The notes beneath the pieces are model-generated. The model saw nothing but the letters and a program-made list of their open reading frames with translations, was not told the origin of the DNA and searched no databases. Positions 18,909 through 27,201 of a DNA stretch of 64,000 nt are shown here, piece by piece. Each line of letters begins with the position of its first letter. Positions within the stretch are counted from its first letter, which is position 1. The stretch comes from Paraburkholderia caffeinilytica (GTDB lineage Bacteria > Pseudomonadota > Gammaproteobacteria > Burkholderiales > Burkholderiaceae), in contig NZ_CP031466.1 of the NCBI RefSeq assembly GCF_003368325.1, forward strand, positions 1,302,001 to 1,366,000, given 5' to 3'. The translations under genes were made by a program, and so were the position numbers.

Positions 18909-19310
18909 AGGGTGTAAGGCAGGCTACCAGGAGCGGACGGCGGTGCCGGGACGCATGGGACGCATGGGTCGATTGGGTCGATTGGGTCGATTGGGTCGAT
19001 TGGGTCGATTCGGCGGCGTGACCTTGGACCGACACGGGTCTGGTCGTACAAGTTCCATCCGCGGCGGCTTCCAGCGTTCACGCGAGGGTGCGGCCTGTTG
19101 CTGCGAATTGTAACGTCAGGCAGCAGAAAGCTTGCCTGGAAGAGGGCGCCGTCGACGGCGCGGCGCGCAAGATCGCGCGACTCGAGGCTGCTGGCGCCGT
19201 GTGACAGGCGGCCATGCGCGGACGCAGCCACCGGGGGCTGCGTCGTCAAAAGCGCTGGCGCGAAACCGCACGGGCACTGCGCCACGGGGAGCGCTGCTGC
19301 CCGGAGATAC
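18909..19310. other. Intergenic region upstream of the MscS gene
   Basis: 402 bp between the start of the MscS gene and the end of the NIPSNAP gene, both on the minus strand. It holds a 9-bp tandem repeat (18966-19010) and otherwise no supported gene. Confidence 0.6.
18966..19010. repeat. 9-bp tandem repeat, five perfect units
   Basis: Five head-to-tail copies of GGGTCGATT, preceded by two partial degenerate units (GGGACGCAT). It lies 58-102 bp upstream of the MscS start, in its likely promoter or 5' leader. Confidence 0.95.
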
Positions 19311-19661
19311 CTATTCCGTGGCTTCCACCGAATCCGTCGCCGCCACCCCGAGCGTGCCTTCGACCACCTCGGTAAAGGTGCGCTCCTCGCGCAGAATGAA
19401 GCGCTTCGTCTGCGCGAACTGGAAATTTTCCCGCGCTTCGGCGTCGGCTCGCAGCCTCGCCCGATAGGTTTCATAGGCGGCGAGGCTGTCGAAAGCGATC
19501 AATCCCCAGGCGATGTCATTGGTCCCTTCGTGGGGCAGAAAGTAGCCGATCAGATGACCGCCGCAGCGCGGAATAATGCGGCCCCAGTTGCGAGCGTAGT
19601 CGTTGAAGGCATCGCGTTGGAATGGGTCGATCTGATAGCGGATGAAGCAGGTAATCGTCAT
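19311..19661 (-). CDS. NIPSNAP family protein
   Basis: Protein of 116 residues with a dimeric alpha/beta barrel of NIPSNAP type: [19 protein letters not shown] at the start, [21 protein letters not shown] in the middle (the family's conserved centre) and a C-terminal [12 protein letters not shown]. Function in bacteria is unknown; the fold is shared with small monooxygenases and dehydratases. The start at 19661 has GGGAG upstream; the longer in-frame start adds no recognisable residues. It appears monocistronic. Confidence 0.82.
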   Translation of the reverse strand: MTITCFIRYQIDPFQRDAFNDYARNWGRIIPRCGGHLIGYFLPHEGTNDIAWGLIAFDSLAAYETYRARLRADAEARENFQFAQTKRFILREERTFTEVVEGTLGVAATDSVEATE

Positions 19662-19849
19662 GTGCAGGCTCCCGGTCGGGTAGGGGTGTTTGAAGCGGGT
19701 GAGTATCAGTATGAAGTTCGTCTGATCGCGACGTTTCACTGCTTTCCGAACTGTCGTTGAGCGGCGCGGGCGGCATTGAATGGAGGCAGTCAATGGCGTT
19801 ACGAAAGCCGCGCATGGGGAAAGCGGCGCCGCGCCTCGCGGCTCATTCC

Positions 19850-21529
19850 TTAAGATGCACCCGTTTTTCCGCTAGTCTCGTGGATCGTCAACGTGGCGAG
19901 CGCCGCGCCGGCCAATGCGCACATCGCCGAGACCAGTGCCACCGCCCGCAAGGCCGCGCCGAGCGCCTCGGCTTGCGCGCGCGCCACTTCCGCTCGGGTC
20001 GTGGCGTCCGTTGCGCCTGGCGCTGCCGAACTCGCGTTCATCGTGTCGTGCGTCAAGCGTGCCGTCTCACGCGCGGCTTGCGGCACGTGCGACGCCGCGA
20101 GCCGCGCATCGAGCGCCGCGTCGTGCGACCACACGAACACGATCCCGAGCACCGCGATCGCCAGCAGGCTCGCCACCCTGGCGATGGCGTTATTGATGCC
20201 CGAGGCGACACCCGTGCGGGCGGCGGATACAGAGGTCATCACCGTCGTCGTCAATGGCGCGACGGTAATCGTCATGCCGAGCCCGAGCACGACCAGCGCC
20301 GGCAGGAAGCCGCGCCAGTACTCGCCACGGACCCAGGGCAGCGCGAGCATCGCAAAGCCGGCCGCCGCGATCACCGGGCCGATGCCCAGCAAGGCCCGTG
20401 CGCCGTAACGGCTCGTCAGGCCGCCGGTGAAACGCGACAATAGGCCGATCGTGACGGGCACCGGCAGCAGAGCGGCGCCCGCCTCGGTCGCGCTGTAGCC
20501 GTACGCGCGAATCAGCGTGAACGGGAGGAAGAACAGCGCGCCGCCCAGCCCGAAGTAGAGCAGCAGCGTGACGAGGTTCGCGCCGACGAAGTCACGAGAA
20601 CGGAACACGTCGAGCGGCATCATCGGATTGCGGGTCCTTGCTTCGAGCATGACGAAGCCGGTCAGCACGAAGAGGCCGCCGAGGATCGATGCCAGCACCC
20701 AGCGGTCGCCGAAGCCGCGCGCCGAGGCGATGGTCAGGCCGTAGGTCAACGCGGCGAGTCCGGCGGCCGCCGTCACGGCGCCCGGCCAGTCGAGCCTCGG
20801 CGGCGCATGCTCGTTGAGCGCAGGGTTCGGCTCCGACGAATCGTCTTCCTGCCGGCTGTCCGGCACGGCGACGACCGCCAGTGCGATGGTTGCGCACGCA
20901 ATCGGTACGTTCAGGAAGAAAATCGCCCGCCACGAGAACGCATCGACGAGCCAGCCGCCCGCCACCGGCCCGAGCGCCGACGTGATCGCGCCGACGCCGG
21001 CCCAGGTGCCGATCGCTTTGCCTCGCTCCTTGTCGTCGAACACCGCGCCGATGATCGCGAGACTGCTCGGCACCAGCAGCGCCGCGCCGATGCCTTGCAG
21101 GGCGCGCGCCGCGATCAGGGCGCCGACGCCCGGTGCGAGGCCGCAGCCGATCGAGGCCAGCGTAAACAAGCCGATTCCCGCGATGAACACCCTGCGCCGG
21201 CCGATCTTGTCGCCTAGCGAGCCGCCCACCAGCACCAGCGCGCCGAGAAACAGCAGATAGGCGTTGACCACCCACTGGATCGCGGCGACGCTCGCGCCCA
21301 GTTCGGTCTGGATCGACGGCAGCGCGACGTTGACCACGGAGCCGTCGATGAACGCCATGCTCGAGCCGAGGATCGTCGCGGCGAGGGCGAGCTTTTTGCG
21401 CCGGCACGGGTGAGCGAAGCTGAGGGGCTGGGCACGGATCGCCAGCGCGTCGCACGGGCTCGCCTGGGCGGGCAGAGCGGGGGAAGGGCGGCGCACCTGC
21501 GCCGGGGCGGGCTGATCGGCCAAGTCCAC
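19850..21529 (-). CDS. MFS drug-efflux pump, DHA2 (EmrB/QacA) type
   Basis: Proton-driven multidrug exporter of about 559 residues with 14 predicted membrane segments, the DHA2 hallmark. A hydrophilic leader of about 48 residues precedes membrane segment 1 ([20 protein letters not shown], with the motif D1 acidic residue). Motif A is [14 protein letters not shown]. Motif C-like glycines and prolines occur in segment 5. The start is uncertain: GTG at 21529 is too close to its GGGA, and a TTG two codons later is better spaced. Long 9-bp repeats lie upstream. It has no adjacent membrane-fusion gene, so it probably works alone. Confidence 0.85.
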   Translation of the reverse strand: MDLADQPAPAQVRRPSPALPAQASPCDALAIRAQPLSFAHPCRRKKLALAATILGSSMAFIDGSVVNVALPSIQTELGASVAAIQWVVNAYLLFLGALVLVGGSLGDKIGRRRVFIAGIGLFTLASIGCGLAPGVGALIAARALQGIGAALLVPSSLAIIGAVFDDKERGKAIGTWAGVGAITSALGPVAGGWLVDAFSWRAIFFLNVPIACATIALAVVAVPDSRQEDDSSEPNPALNEHAPPRLDWPGAVTAAAGLAALTYGLTIASARGFGDRWVLASILGGLFVLTGFVMLEARTRNPMMPLDVFRSRDFVGANLVTLLLYFGLGGALFFLPFTLIRAYGYSATEAGAALLPVPVTIGLLSRFTGGLTSRYGARALLGIGPVIAAAGFAMLALPWVRGEYWRGFLPALVVLGLGMTITVAPLTTTVMTSVSAARTGVASGINNAIARVASLLAIAVLGIVFVWSHDAALDARLAASHVPQAARETARLTHDTMNASSAAPGATDATTRAEVARAQAEALGAALRAVALVSAMCALAGAALATLTIHETSGKTGAS

Positions 21530-21831
21530 TCCCGTCTGGATGAACGGCTTTCAGCATAGCAACGCCTAGGGAGAACCGATAGGCGGTTGTGGCGGCTACA
21601 GCGGCCACGGCGGCTACAGCGGCCACGGCGGCTACAGCGGCTACAGCGGCTACAGCGGCTACAGCGGCTACAGCGGCTACAGCGGCCACGGCGGCCACGG
21701 CGGGCGACGAGCAACGGCGTCTGCCCGCCTGGGCGGCTACGACGGGTGACGACGGCAAGCCGCCCGGAGCACCGTCCGGGCCGCGGCAAGCGGCTGGGCG
21801 CCGGCGCGGCAATATTTGCGCGGAGGCCCGC
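21530..21831. other. Intergenic region upstream of the MFS gene
   Basis: 302 bp, of which 108 bp are a 9-bp tandem repeat (21592-21699). The rest, toward the VpsR-like gene, shows no supported feature. Confidence 0.6.
21592..21699. repeat. 9-bp tandem repeat, twelve units in two variants
   Basis: Twelve 9-bp units, eight of GCGGCTACA and four of GCGGCCACG, forming mixed blocks followed by a degenerate unit. It lies 63-170 bp upstream of the MFS pump start, the usual place for promoter or leader length variation. Confidence 0.95.
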
Positions 21832-23286
21832 TCAGGCAGTCTGGGAGGTCAAACCAGCGAATGTGCCTGCCCGCTCCGCCTCGTCGTCGGCATCCGCGCC
21901 GCCGTCGGCGTTCGACGCGCGTCCGGCCGCCGGCTCCTGATGCAGCCGGCTCGCATGCATCAGGCGATACAGCGTGGCGCGCGAAATGCCCAGCTCGGCT
22001 GCGGCCTCGGACAATTTGTAGCCATGCCGCTGCAGCGCGTGCTCGATGGCGTCCTTTTCGGCCTTGCTGCGGATTTCCGCCAGCGTCACGGCCGGGCCGT
22101 TGTCGGTTTCCGGCAGGCCGAGGTCGCTTGCCGTGATAAAGCGGCCCTCGCTCATCACCACGGCCCGGCGCACGCAGTTGATCAGCTCGCGCACATTGCC
22201 TGGCCACGGATAGTTCGACATGGCGACGATCGCGTCGCTCGACAGCCCGCGCAATTTACGCGCGCCATCCTGCCGGTACATGCTGAGCGCATAGTTGGCG
22301 AGCAGCTTGATGTCGCCGCCGCGCTCGCGCAATGGCGGCTCGACGAGCCGCAGCACGCACAGGCGGTGATACAGGTCGGAGCGGAAGCGGCCGTCTTCGA
22401 CGGCTTTGTCCAGATCGACGTGGGTCGCCGAAATCACCCGTACGTCGACCGTGATGGGCCCGTTGCCACCCAGCCGTTCGATGGTGCCTTCCTGCAGGAA
22501 GCGCAGCAGCACCGCCTGGCACTCGTGCGGCATGTCGCCGATTTCGTCCAGAAACAGGGTGCCTTCGTTGGCGCTTTCGATCCGGCCGATCTTGCGCTGC
22601 AGCGCGCCGGTAAAGGCGCCGCGCTCGTGGCCGAACAATTCGGCCTGCAGCAGGCTCGGCGGAATGGCCGCGCAATTGATCGCGACGAACGCCCGGCCGG
22701 CGCGCGGCGAACGCTCGTGAATCGCACGGGCGGTCAGTTCCTTGCCGGTGCCCGATTCGCCGGCGACGAACACAGGCGCCTCAGTCACGCCGCACTTGTC
22801 GATGCGGCGGTACAACTGCTGCATCGCCTCGCATTGCCCAACCATGCCGTGCCGGCCCAGCGAGGGTTCCGGCGCGACCGGGCCGTGCCGCAGGCTCGAG
22901 AGTCCGTGCGCATGGCCGAGCGCGAACACGAGCCGTTCGTTCAGCCACGGCCGGGTCACGAAATCGAAGCAATAATCGAGGATGAAGCGGCTGACCAGGT
23001 CGTTTTCCGCCTGGCCCGGCGCGATTTGCGCGACCCAGTTGGTCTCGACGCGCCGCATGCAGGAGGCCAGCGCGGACAGATGTTGGGACGTGCAGTCACC
23101 GGGCAATTCGACAAGGCCGACCTTGATATTGTCGCGTTCGATCATGCGTTCGGCGATCGCCGTGCTTTTGGCGTGCACCGCTTGCCAGCCGGATGCGGCC
23201 AGGAAGCGGGCGAGATCCTGATCGGGCGAGTTCGACACGTACAGAACGGTGCGTTCAGCGTCGACAGGCGTGCAAGTCGTATTCAT
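21832..23286 (-). CDS. VpsR-like sigma-54-dependent activator
   Basis: Bacterial enhancer-binding protein of 484 residues. Residues 1-125 form a receiver-like domain without a clear phosphoacceptor set (VLYVSNSPDQDLARFL...), as in VpsR/FleQ-related proteins. The AAA+ domain follows, with Walker A GESGTGKE, the sigma-54 contact loop GAFTGA, Walker B TLFLDEIGDM and the arginine finger region. A C-terminal Fis-type HTH (LSEAAAELGISRATLYRLM) ends in an acidic tail. VpsR-type proteins (BerB in Burkholderia) respond to cyclic di-GMP and control exopolysaccharide. The 1.2-kb region upstream has no structural genes, so the target is elsewhere. Confidence 0.85.
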   Translation of the reverse strand: MNTTCTPVDAERTVLYVSNSPDQDLARFLAASGWQAVHAKSTAIAERMIERDNIKVGLVELPGDCTSQHLSALASCMRRVETNWVAQIAPGQAENDLVSRFILDYCFDFVTRPWLNERLVFALGHAHGLSSLRHGPVAPEPSLGRHGMVGQCEAMQQLYRRIDKCGVTEAPVFVAGESGTGKELTARAIHERSPRAGRAFVAINCAAIPPSLLQAELFGHERGAFTGALQRKIGRIESANEGTLFLDEIGDMPHECQAVLLRFLQEGTIERLGGNGPITVDVRVISATHVDLDKAVEDGRFRSDLYHRLCVLRLVEPPLRERGGDIKLLANYALSMYRQDGARKLRGLSSDAIVAMSNYPWPGNVRELINCVRRAVVMSEGRFITASDLGLPETDNGPAVTLAEIRSKAEKDAIEHALQRHGYKLSEAAAELGISRATLYRLMHASRLHQEPAAGRASNADGGADADDEAERAGTFAGLTSQTA

Positions 23287-23487
23287 GTGACCCCCGGCTC
23301 GTTGCTGCTCTCAGAACTGCTCTTCGATGAACTGGACAGACCGGCAATGGCAAATTCACGGTAGCGGCAATGGTGGGGGCGTAGAGCGGCATGAACCGCG
23401 AGGTGCTACGCGTCGAACAGATAGCCGGACAGTTTCCAACGCTGAAACCGCCTCGCTATTTCATCCCCGAATCACAAAAGCCGTTGT

Positions 23488-23529
23488 CTACCCCGGTAGT
23501 CTGGCATAGGCGCTCTATGTGGCGCATAG
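23488..23529. promoter_or_regulatory. Cluster of inverted repeats, possible operator
   Basis: CTACC-CC-GGTAG at 23488-23499, followed by CATAG (23505), CTATG (23515) and CATAG (23525), each exactly 10 bp after the last. One-helical-turn phasing suggests a protein-binding site about 200-240 bp upstream of the VpsR-like start, the right distance for an activator. No known motif is matched. Confidence 0.4.
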
Positions 23530-24033
23530 CTAACGATAAGCGAAAGTGCTTTCGAGCGCTATACAAACAAATCTGGATTCAGAAACGTTTTTCCCGCTGC
23601 GACGTGCCTCCTTGCCCTTCAAAAATAGCCGGTCAATCCAGTCTATGCGTGGTGTATCGCACAGTGTTGCAAGTCGGATGGCGGTAATCGCGTAACCGAT
23701 ACCGTGCCGCCCAATCACCACGTCTCAAGCTTGCGACATTCCCGGCGACGGCTGCCAGGGCCGTTTCGAGGCCCGAGGCGTCGGCACATTTGACCGGGCC
23801 GCGCGGCAAAGCGTGACCGGGCAGGGGCCCGTGAAGCGCGTGTCCAATCCCGGGGGTAGGGAGGCCTCGCTGCAGCGGGTTGAAGGATGAGCCCGTCACG
23901 TCTCAAATCCGAATCAACGCGTGCCATGGGACGGGGTCCGGCGCGGTGCGCGGCAGTGAAACCGACCGTGCATCAAGGGCTTGAGAGGGCATGGCATAGC
24001 CATTGCAACAGGAGAGTCACAAGTAGATACATT

Positions 24034-24136
24034 GCCGCCCGCTCCGGTAGCACGGGGAAAGCAGCCGGAACCCGGCGGTAAACATCGTCTTCGTAAGCAC
24101 GGCCGGGGAAGCCAATGTGTCTTACGAGCGGGCGGC
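24034..24136. other. Possible structured RNA element
   Basis: GCCGCCCGCT (24034-24043) and AGCGGGCGGC (24127-24136) are perfectly complementary and enclose about 83 nt. That interval can itself form a GCCGG/CCGGC hairpin and a CGTAAG/CTTACG hairpin, giving a multi-branched fold. The family is not recognised and the strand is unknown. Confidence 0.3.
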
Positions 24137-24520
24137 GGGGCCACTGAAAAAACGGACGTCAAAAAAACGGGTTGAATGGTCGATGCGAAGTTTCGGCCTT
24201 TCATCACCGGACGACGTGAAGCGCTGACCTCGCCATTTTTTCCGTCAAGCTGGACGGACTCGGCGTTGATGGCCGAAATCGATTGCTATAACGACAGGTA
24301 CCGTGCTTGCGCAGATTGCGGGCACGCGACGCACAGCACAGAACAGGGAAGGGACAGCGCACGGTCGGGACCAGCCGGCGCGACGAAGCGGGGAGGGATG
24401 GCCTAAGTCTCCATAGAGAGGCCCGCATGACGAGGTAGACCAGGCGCCGTGCCGGCGCACTTGCGCGGGCACGGCTCACCTGGATGCGGCCTTGAAATGG
24501 CTCACCATTCGGGGGTTGTC

Positions 24521-24796
24521 ATGAACACGATCAGCAAGCCGGCCGCATTGCGGCTGGACCGCCGCACCACGGTTCTCTCTTATCAACGTCTTGTCGCGGG
24601 GCCGCGCACGTTGTTCGCCACGCCTCCGGTCGATCTGCTCACGCTGGTGATCGCCGAGGCGCAGAAACGCAAGGCTCAGGCCGAGATTCAGCGCGAAGTG
24701 CTGCGCGACACGCTCTATGAAATCCCGGTGTCGCCTGAACGAGGCTACGAGCGCAATGCGAACATCGGCCCATCCGATCCGGACGACTACGTCTGA
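24521..24796 (+). CDS. Hypothetical protein, 91 residues
   Basis: Soluble small protein with no recognised family. Codons are strongly G/C-ending, as in neighbouring genes, which supports real coding. It has a basic N-terminal half (PAALRLDRRTTVLSYQRL), a helix rich in Lys/Gln/Glu (VIAEAQKRKAQAEIQREVL) and an acidic C-terminus ending DPDDYV. GGGGG lies 5 bp before the ATG at 24521; an ATG at 24497 is possible. It stands alone, 189 bp before the methyltransferase gene. Confidence 0.6.
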   Translation: MNTISKPAALRLDRRTTVLSYQRLVAGPRTLFATPPVDLLTLVIAEAQKRKAQAEIQREVLRDTLYEIPVSPERGYERNANIGPSDPDDYV

Positions 24797-24985
24797 GCGT
24801 CGACTGCTGTCGGCGTGGCCTTGCGCCATCCGGTCACCGAAACCCGCGCGCCGGAATCGAATCCCGGCGCGCGTGGCATGATATGGACATTTGCCCGGTG
24901 GGACTGCTACGCTGCGACACTGACAGACAGGCAGCCTTGATGAAGTGGGCTTGAAAAATAATTCGCATATCGAAACGAGCGTGCC

Positions 24986-25723
24986 ATGACAAAGACCACA
25001 CCTTCGCGGGAGTTCGATGGTGAGGGCCGTCTCCACGATGCCACGATCGTGGACCCGTCGGGCGCAGTGCTGCGCGCCGACGTTGAAGGCAGCGCGATGC
25101 CGGCCGGCGGCATGCGCGAGGCGTTGATCGAAGTCCTCGCACGTGTCGCCGCGGCGCTCATGTTGAGCCTCTTTACTTACGCTGCGGTCAAGCAATGGCT
25201 CGCGGCGCCCACCCGCGTCACGTTGCTGCTGCTCGTGGTGAGCGCTTTCATGACCTTGGGGTTGTCGCTGTTTGCACGCGTGCCCATCCACCGTGACTGG
25301 ACGCCTTTCGCCTTCATCTGCTCGGTGGGCGGGACGTTCTATTTTCTTGCCGTGCGGCTTTCGCCCGGCGTCCAACTGATTCCGGAGGCGGCCGGCGCGT
25401 CGTTGCAACTACTGGGGATTGTCTGGCAACTGTTCGCGAAGGTGTCGCTGCGCAGGTCGTTCGGCATTTTGCCGGCCAATCGCGGGGTCGTTTCCCGCGG
25501 GGCTTACCGGTTCGTGCGTCATCCCATGTACCTGGGGTATTTCGTGACCGACATCGGTTTCCTGCTGGCGAACTTCGGGATTCAGAACGTGATTGTCTAC
25601 GGATGCCAGTTTGCGCTGCAGGTCGGACGCATTGTGCGGGAAGAGCGGCTTCTGTCCGATGATGAGCAGTATCGGGCGTACCGGGGTAAGGTGCGCTCCC
25701 GGGTGATTCCAGGCGTGTTTTGA
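24986..25723 (+). CDS. Isoprenylcysteine carboxyl methyltransferase (ICMT)-like membrane protein
   Basis: Protein of 245 residues with about six membrane segments and the SAM-binding C-terminal signature of the ICMT/PEMT superfamily: GAYRFVRHPMYLGYF, then the terminal REERLLSDDEQYRAY. Family members methylate membrane lipids or small hydrophobic acceptors; bacteria lack prenylated proteins, so the substrate is unknown. A hydrophilic N-terminus of about 45 residues precedes the first segment. The last base pairs overlap a possible TTG start of NadV, so the two genes may be co-transcribed. Confidence 0.82.
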   Translation: MTKTTPSREFDGEGRLHDATIVDPSGAVLRADVEGSAMPAGGMREALIEVLARVAAALMLSLFTYAAVKQWLAAPTRVTLLLLVVSAFMTLGLSLFARVPIHRDWTPFAFICSVGGTFYFLAVRLSPGVQLIPEAAGASLQLLGIVWQLFAKVSLRRSFGILPANRGVVSRGAYRFVRHPMYLGYFVTDIGFLLANFGIQNVIVYGCQFALQVGRIVREERLLSDDEQYRAYRGKVRSRVIPGVF

Positions 25724-25758
25724 CGGTGTATCGTGTAGTTTTAAGCGCGGCCCCGTCC

Positions 25759-27201
25759 ATGCAAAACGATATCAACCCGTTCAACGACATGGCGTCGATT
25801 CTGTCCAATCCGATCCTCAACACGGATTCGTACAAGGCGTCGCACTATCTGCAATATCCGCCGGAAGCGTCGGCGATGTTTTCATACATCGAGTCGCGCG
25901 GGGGACGCTACGACCGCACGCTGTTTTTCGGCCTGCAGATGCTGATCAAGGCATATCTGTGCCGGCCCATCACACCGGCGATGATCGAGCAGGCGAAGGC
26001 CTTTTTCACCGTGCATGGCGAGCCGTTCAACGAAGCGGGCTGGCGCCACATCGTCGAGCAGCATGACGGCTATTTGCCGGTGCGGATTCGCGCGGTGCCG
26101 GAAGGTTCGGTCGTGCCCACGCACAACGTGCTGGTCACGGTCGAATGCGACGATCCTCAGGTGTTCTGGCTGGCCTCGTATCTGGAAACGATGCTGATGC
26201 GCGTGTGGTATCCGATCACGGTCGCGACGCAAAGCTGGCATCTGCGCAAAACGATCCGCGGCTATCTGGAAAAGAGTAGCGACGACCTGACGCAACTGCC
26301 GTTCAAGCTGCACGATTTCGGTGCGCGTGGCGTGTCGAGTGCGGAGTCGGCGGCGATTGGCGGCTCGGCGCATCTTGTCAGTTTCATGGGCTCGGATACG
26401 GTGCTCGGCGTGGTTGCGGCGAACCACTACTACAACGAACCGATGGCGGCGTTTTCCGTGCCGGCCGCGGAGCACAGCACGATCACGTCGTGGGGGCGCG
26501 AGCGTGAAACCGATGCATTCCGCAATATGATCGCGAGATTCGGCAAGCCGGGGGCGATCGTTTCGGTGGTGTCCGACTCCTACGATCTGTTTGCCGCGCT
26601 CGATGCATGGGGCACGACGTTGAAGCAGGCGGTGCTCGATTCCGGCGGCACGCTGGTGATCCGCCCTGATTCCGGCGATCCGCAGACGATTGTCCTGCAG
26701 ACCATGCGGGCGCTCGAGACGTCGTTCGGATCGACGGTGAACGGCAAGGGGCGGCGCGTGCTCAACAACGTGCGCGTGATTCAGGGCGACGGTGTGAATC
26801 CGGATTCGATCGAGGCCATTCTTGCGGCCATGGATCAAGCCGGCTTTGCCACGGACAACATCGTGTTCGGCATGGGCGGTGCGTTGCTGCAGCAGATCAA
26901 TCGCGATACGCAGCGCTTCGCGATGAAGTGTTCGGCCATCCGGCTTGGGCACGAATGGCACGACGTACACAAAGACCCGGTCACGGATGCCGGCAAGCGG
27001 TCGATGAAAGGGCGGCTTACGTTGCTGGTGAATCGTCACACGGGCGAGTATCGAACGGTGACGCTGCCGGTGGTGTGGGATGACCGTACCGTTGAAGGTG
27101 AGTGGGACGAAGCGCTCGTCACGGTTTTCGATTCGGGAAAACTGCTCGTCGATATGGCGTTTTCTGAAATCCGGAAGAGGGCTCACGCGGGTGAGGGTTA
27201 G
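25759..27201 (+). CDS. nadV: Nicotinamide phosphoribosyltransferase
   Basis: Converts nicotinamide and PRPP to NMN, the first step of the deamidation-independent NAD salvage route. It has 480 residues, the size of NAMPT/NadV and larger than bacterial PncB. Visible are SNPILNTDSYKASHY at the N-terminus, FFGLQMLIKAYL, the phosphate-binding KLHDFGARGVSS, the SVPAAEHST segment and the RPDSGDP loop, followed by IQGDGVNPDSI and GMGGALLQQINRDTQ. The start is uncertain: ATG 25759 is chosen, ATG 25789 (just before SILSNPIL) is also good, and neither has a strong ribosome binding site. It ends 4 bp inside the convergent molybdate transporter gene. Confidence 0.9.
   Translation: MQNDINPFNDMASILSNPILNTDSYKASHYLQYPPEASAMFSYIESRGGRYDRTLFFGLQMLIKAYLCRPITPAMIEQAKAFFTVHGEPFNEAGWRHIVEQHDGYLPVRIRAVPEGSVVPTHNVLVTVECDDPQVFWLASYLETMLMRVWYPITVATQSWHLRKTIRGYLEKSSDDLTQLPFKLHDFGARGVSSAESAAIGGSAHLVSFMGSDTVLGVVAANHYYNEPMAAFSVPAAEHSTITSWGRERETDAFRNMIARFGKPGAIVSVVSDSYDLFAALDAWGTTLKQAVLDSGGTLVIRPDSGDPQTIVLQTMRALETSFGSTVNGKGRRVLNNVRVIQGDGVNPDSIEAILAAMDQAGFATDNIVFGMGGALLQQINRDTQRFAMKCSAIRLGHEWHDVHKDPVTDAGKRSMKGRLTLLVNRHTGEYRTVTLPVVWDDRTVEGEWDEALVTVFDSGKLLVDMAFSEIRKRAHAGEG

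Larger units (their letters stand above)
23287..24520. other. 1.2-kb gene-poor region
   Basis: No open frame here has family-like features or convincing codon bias. It holds the promoter region of the VpsR-like gene, two inverted-repeat sites near 23488-23529, and a region at 24034-24136 that can fold into a long stem with internal hairpins. Composition is a little less G+C-rich than the genes around it near 23400-23620. Confidence 0.5.

Noticed and set aside
24095..24150. Cobalamin riboswitch (GGGAAGCC ... CCACTG)
   Set aside because: The conserved GGTG core and upstream elements are missing and no cobalamin gene follows.
23287..24520. Several short open frames in the gene-poor region
   Set aside because: None has a ribosome binding site, normal codon bias and a recognisable family together.
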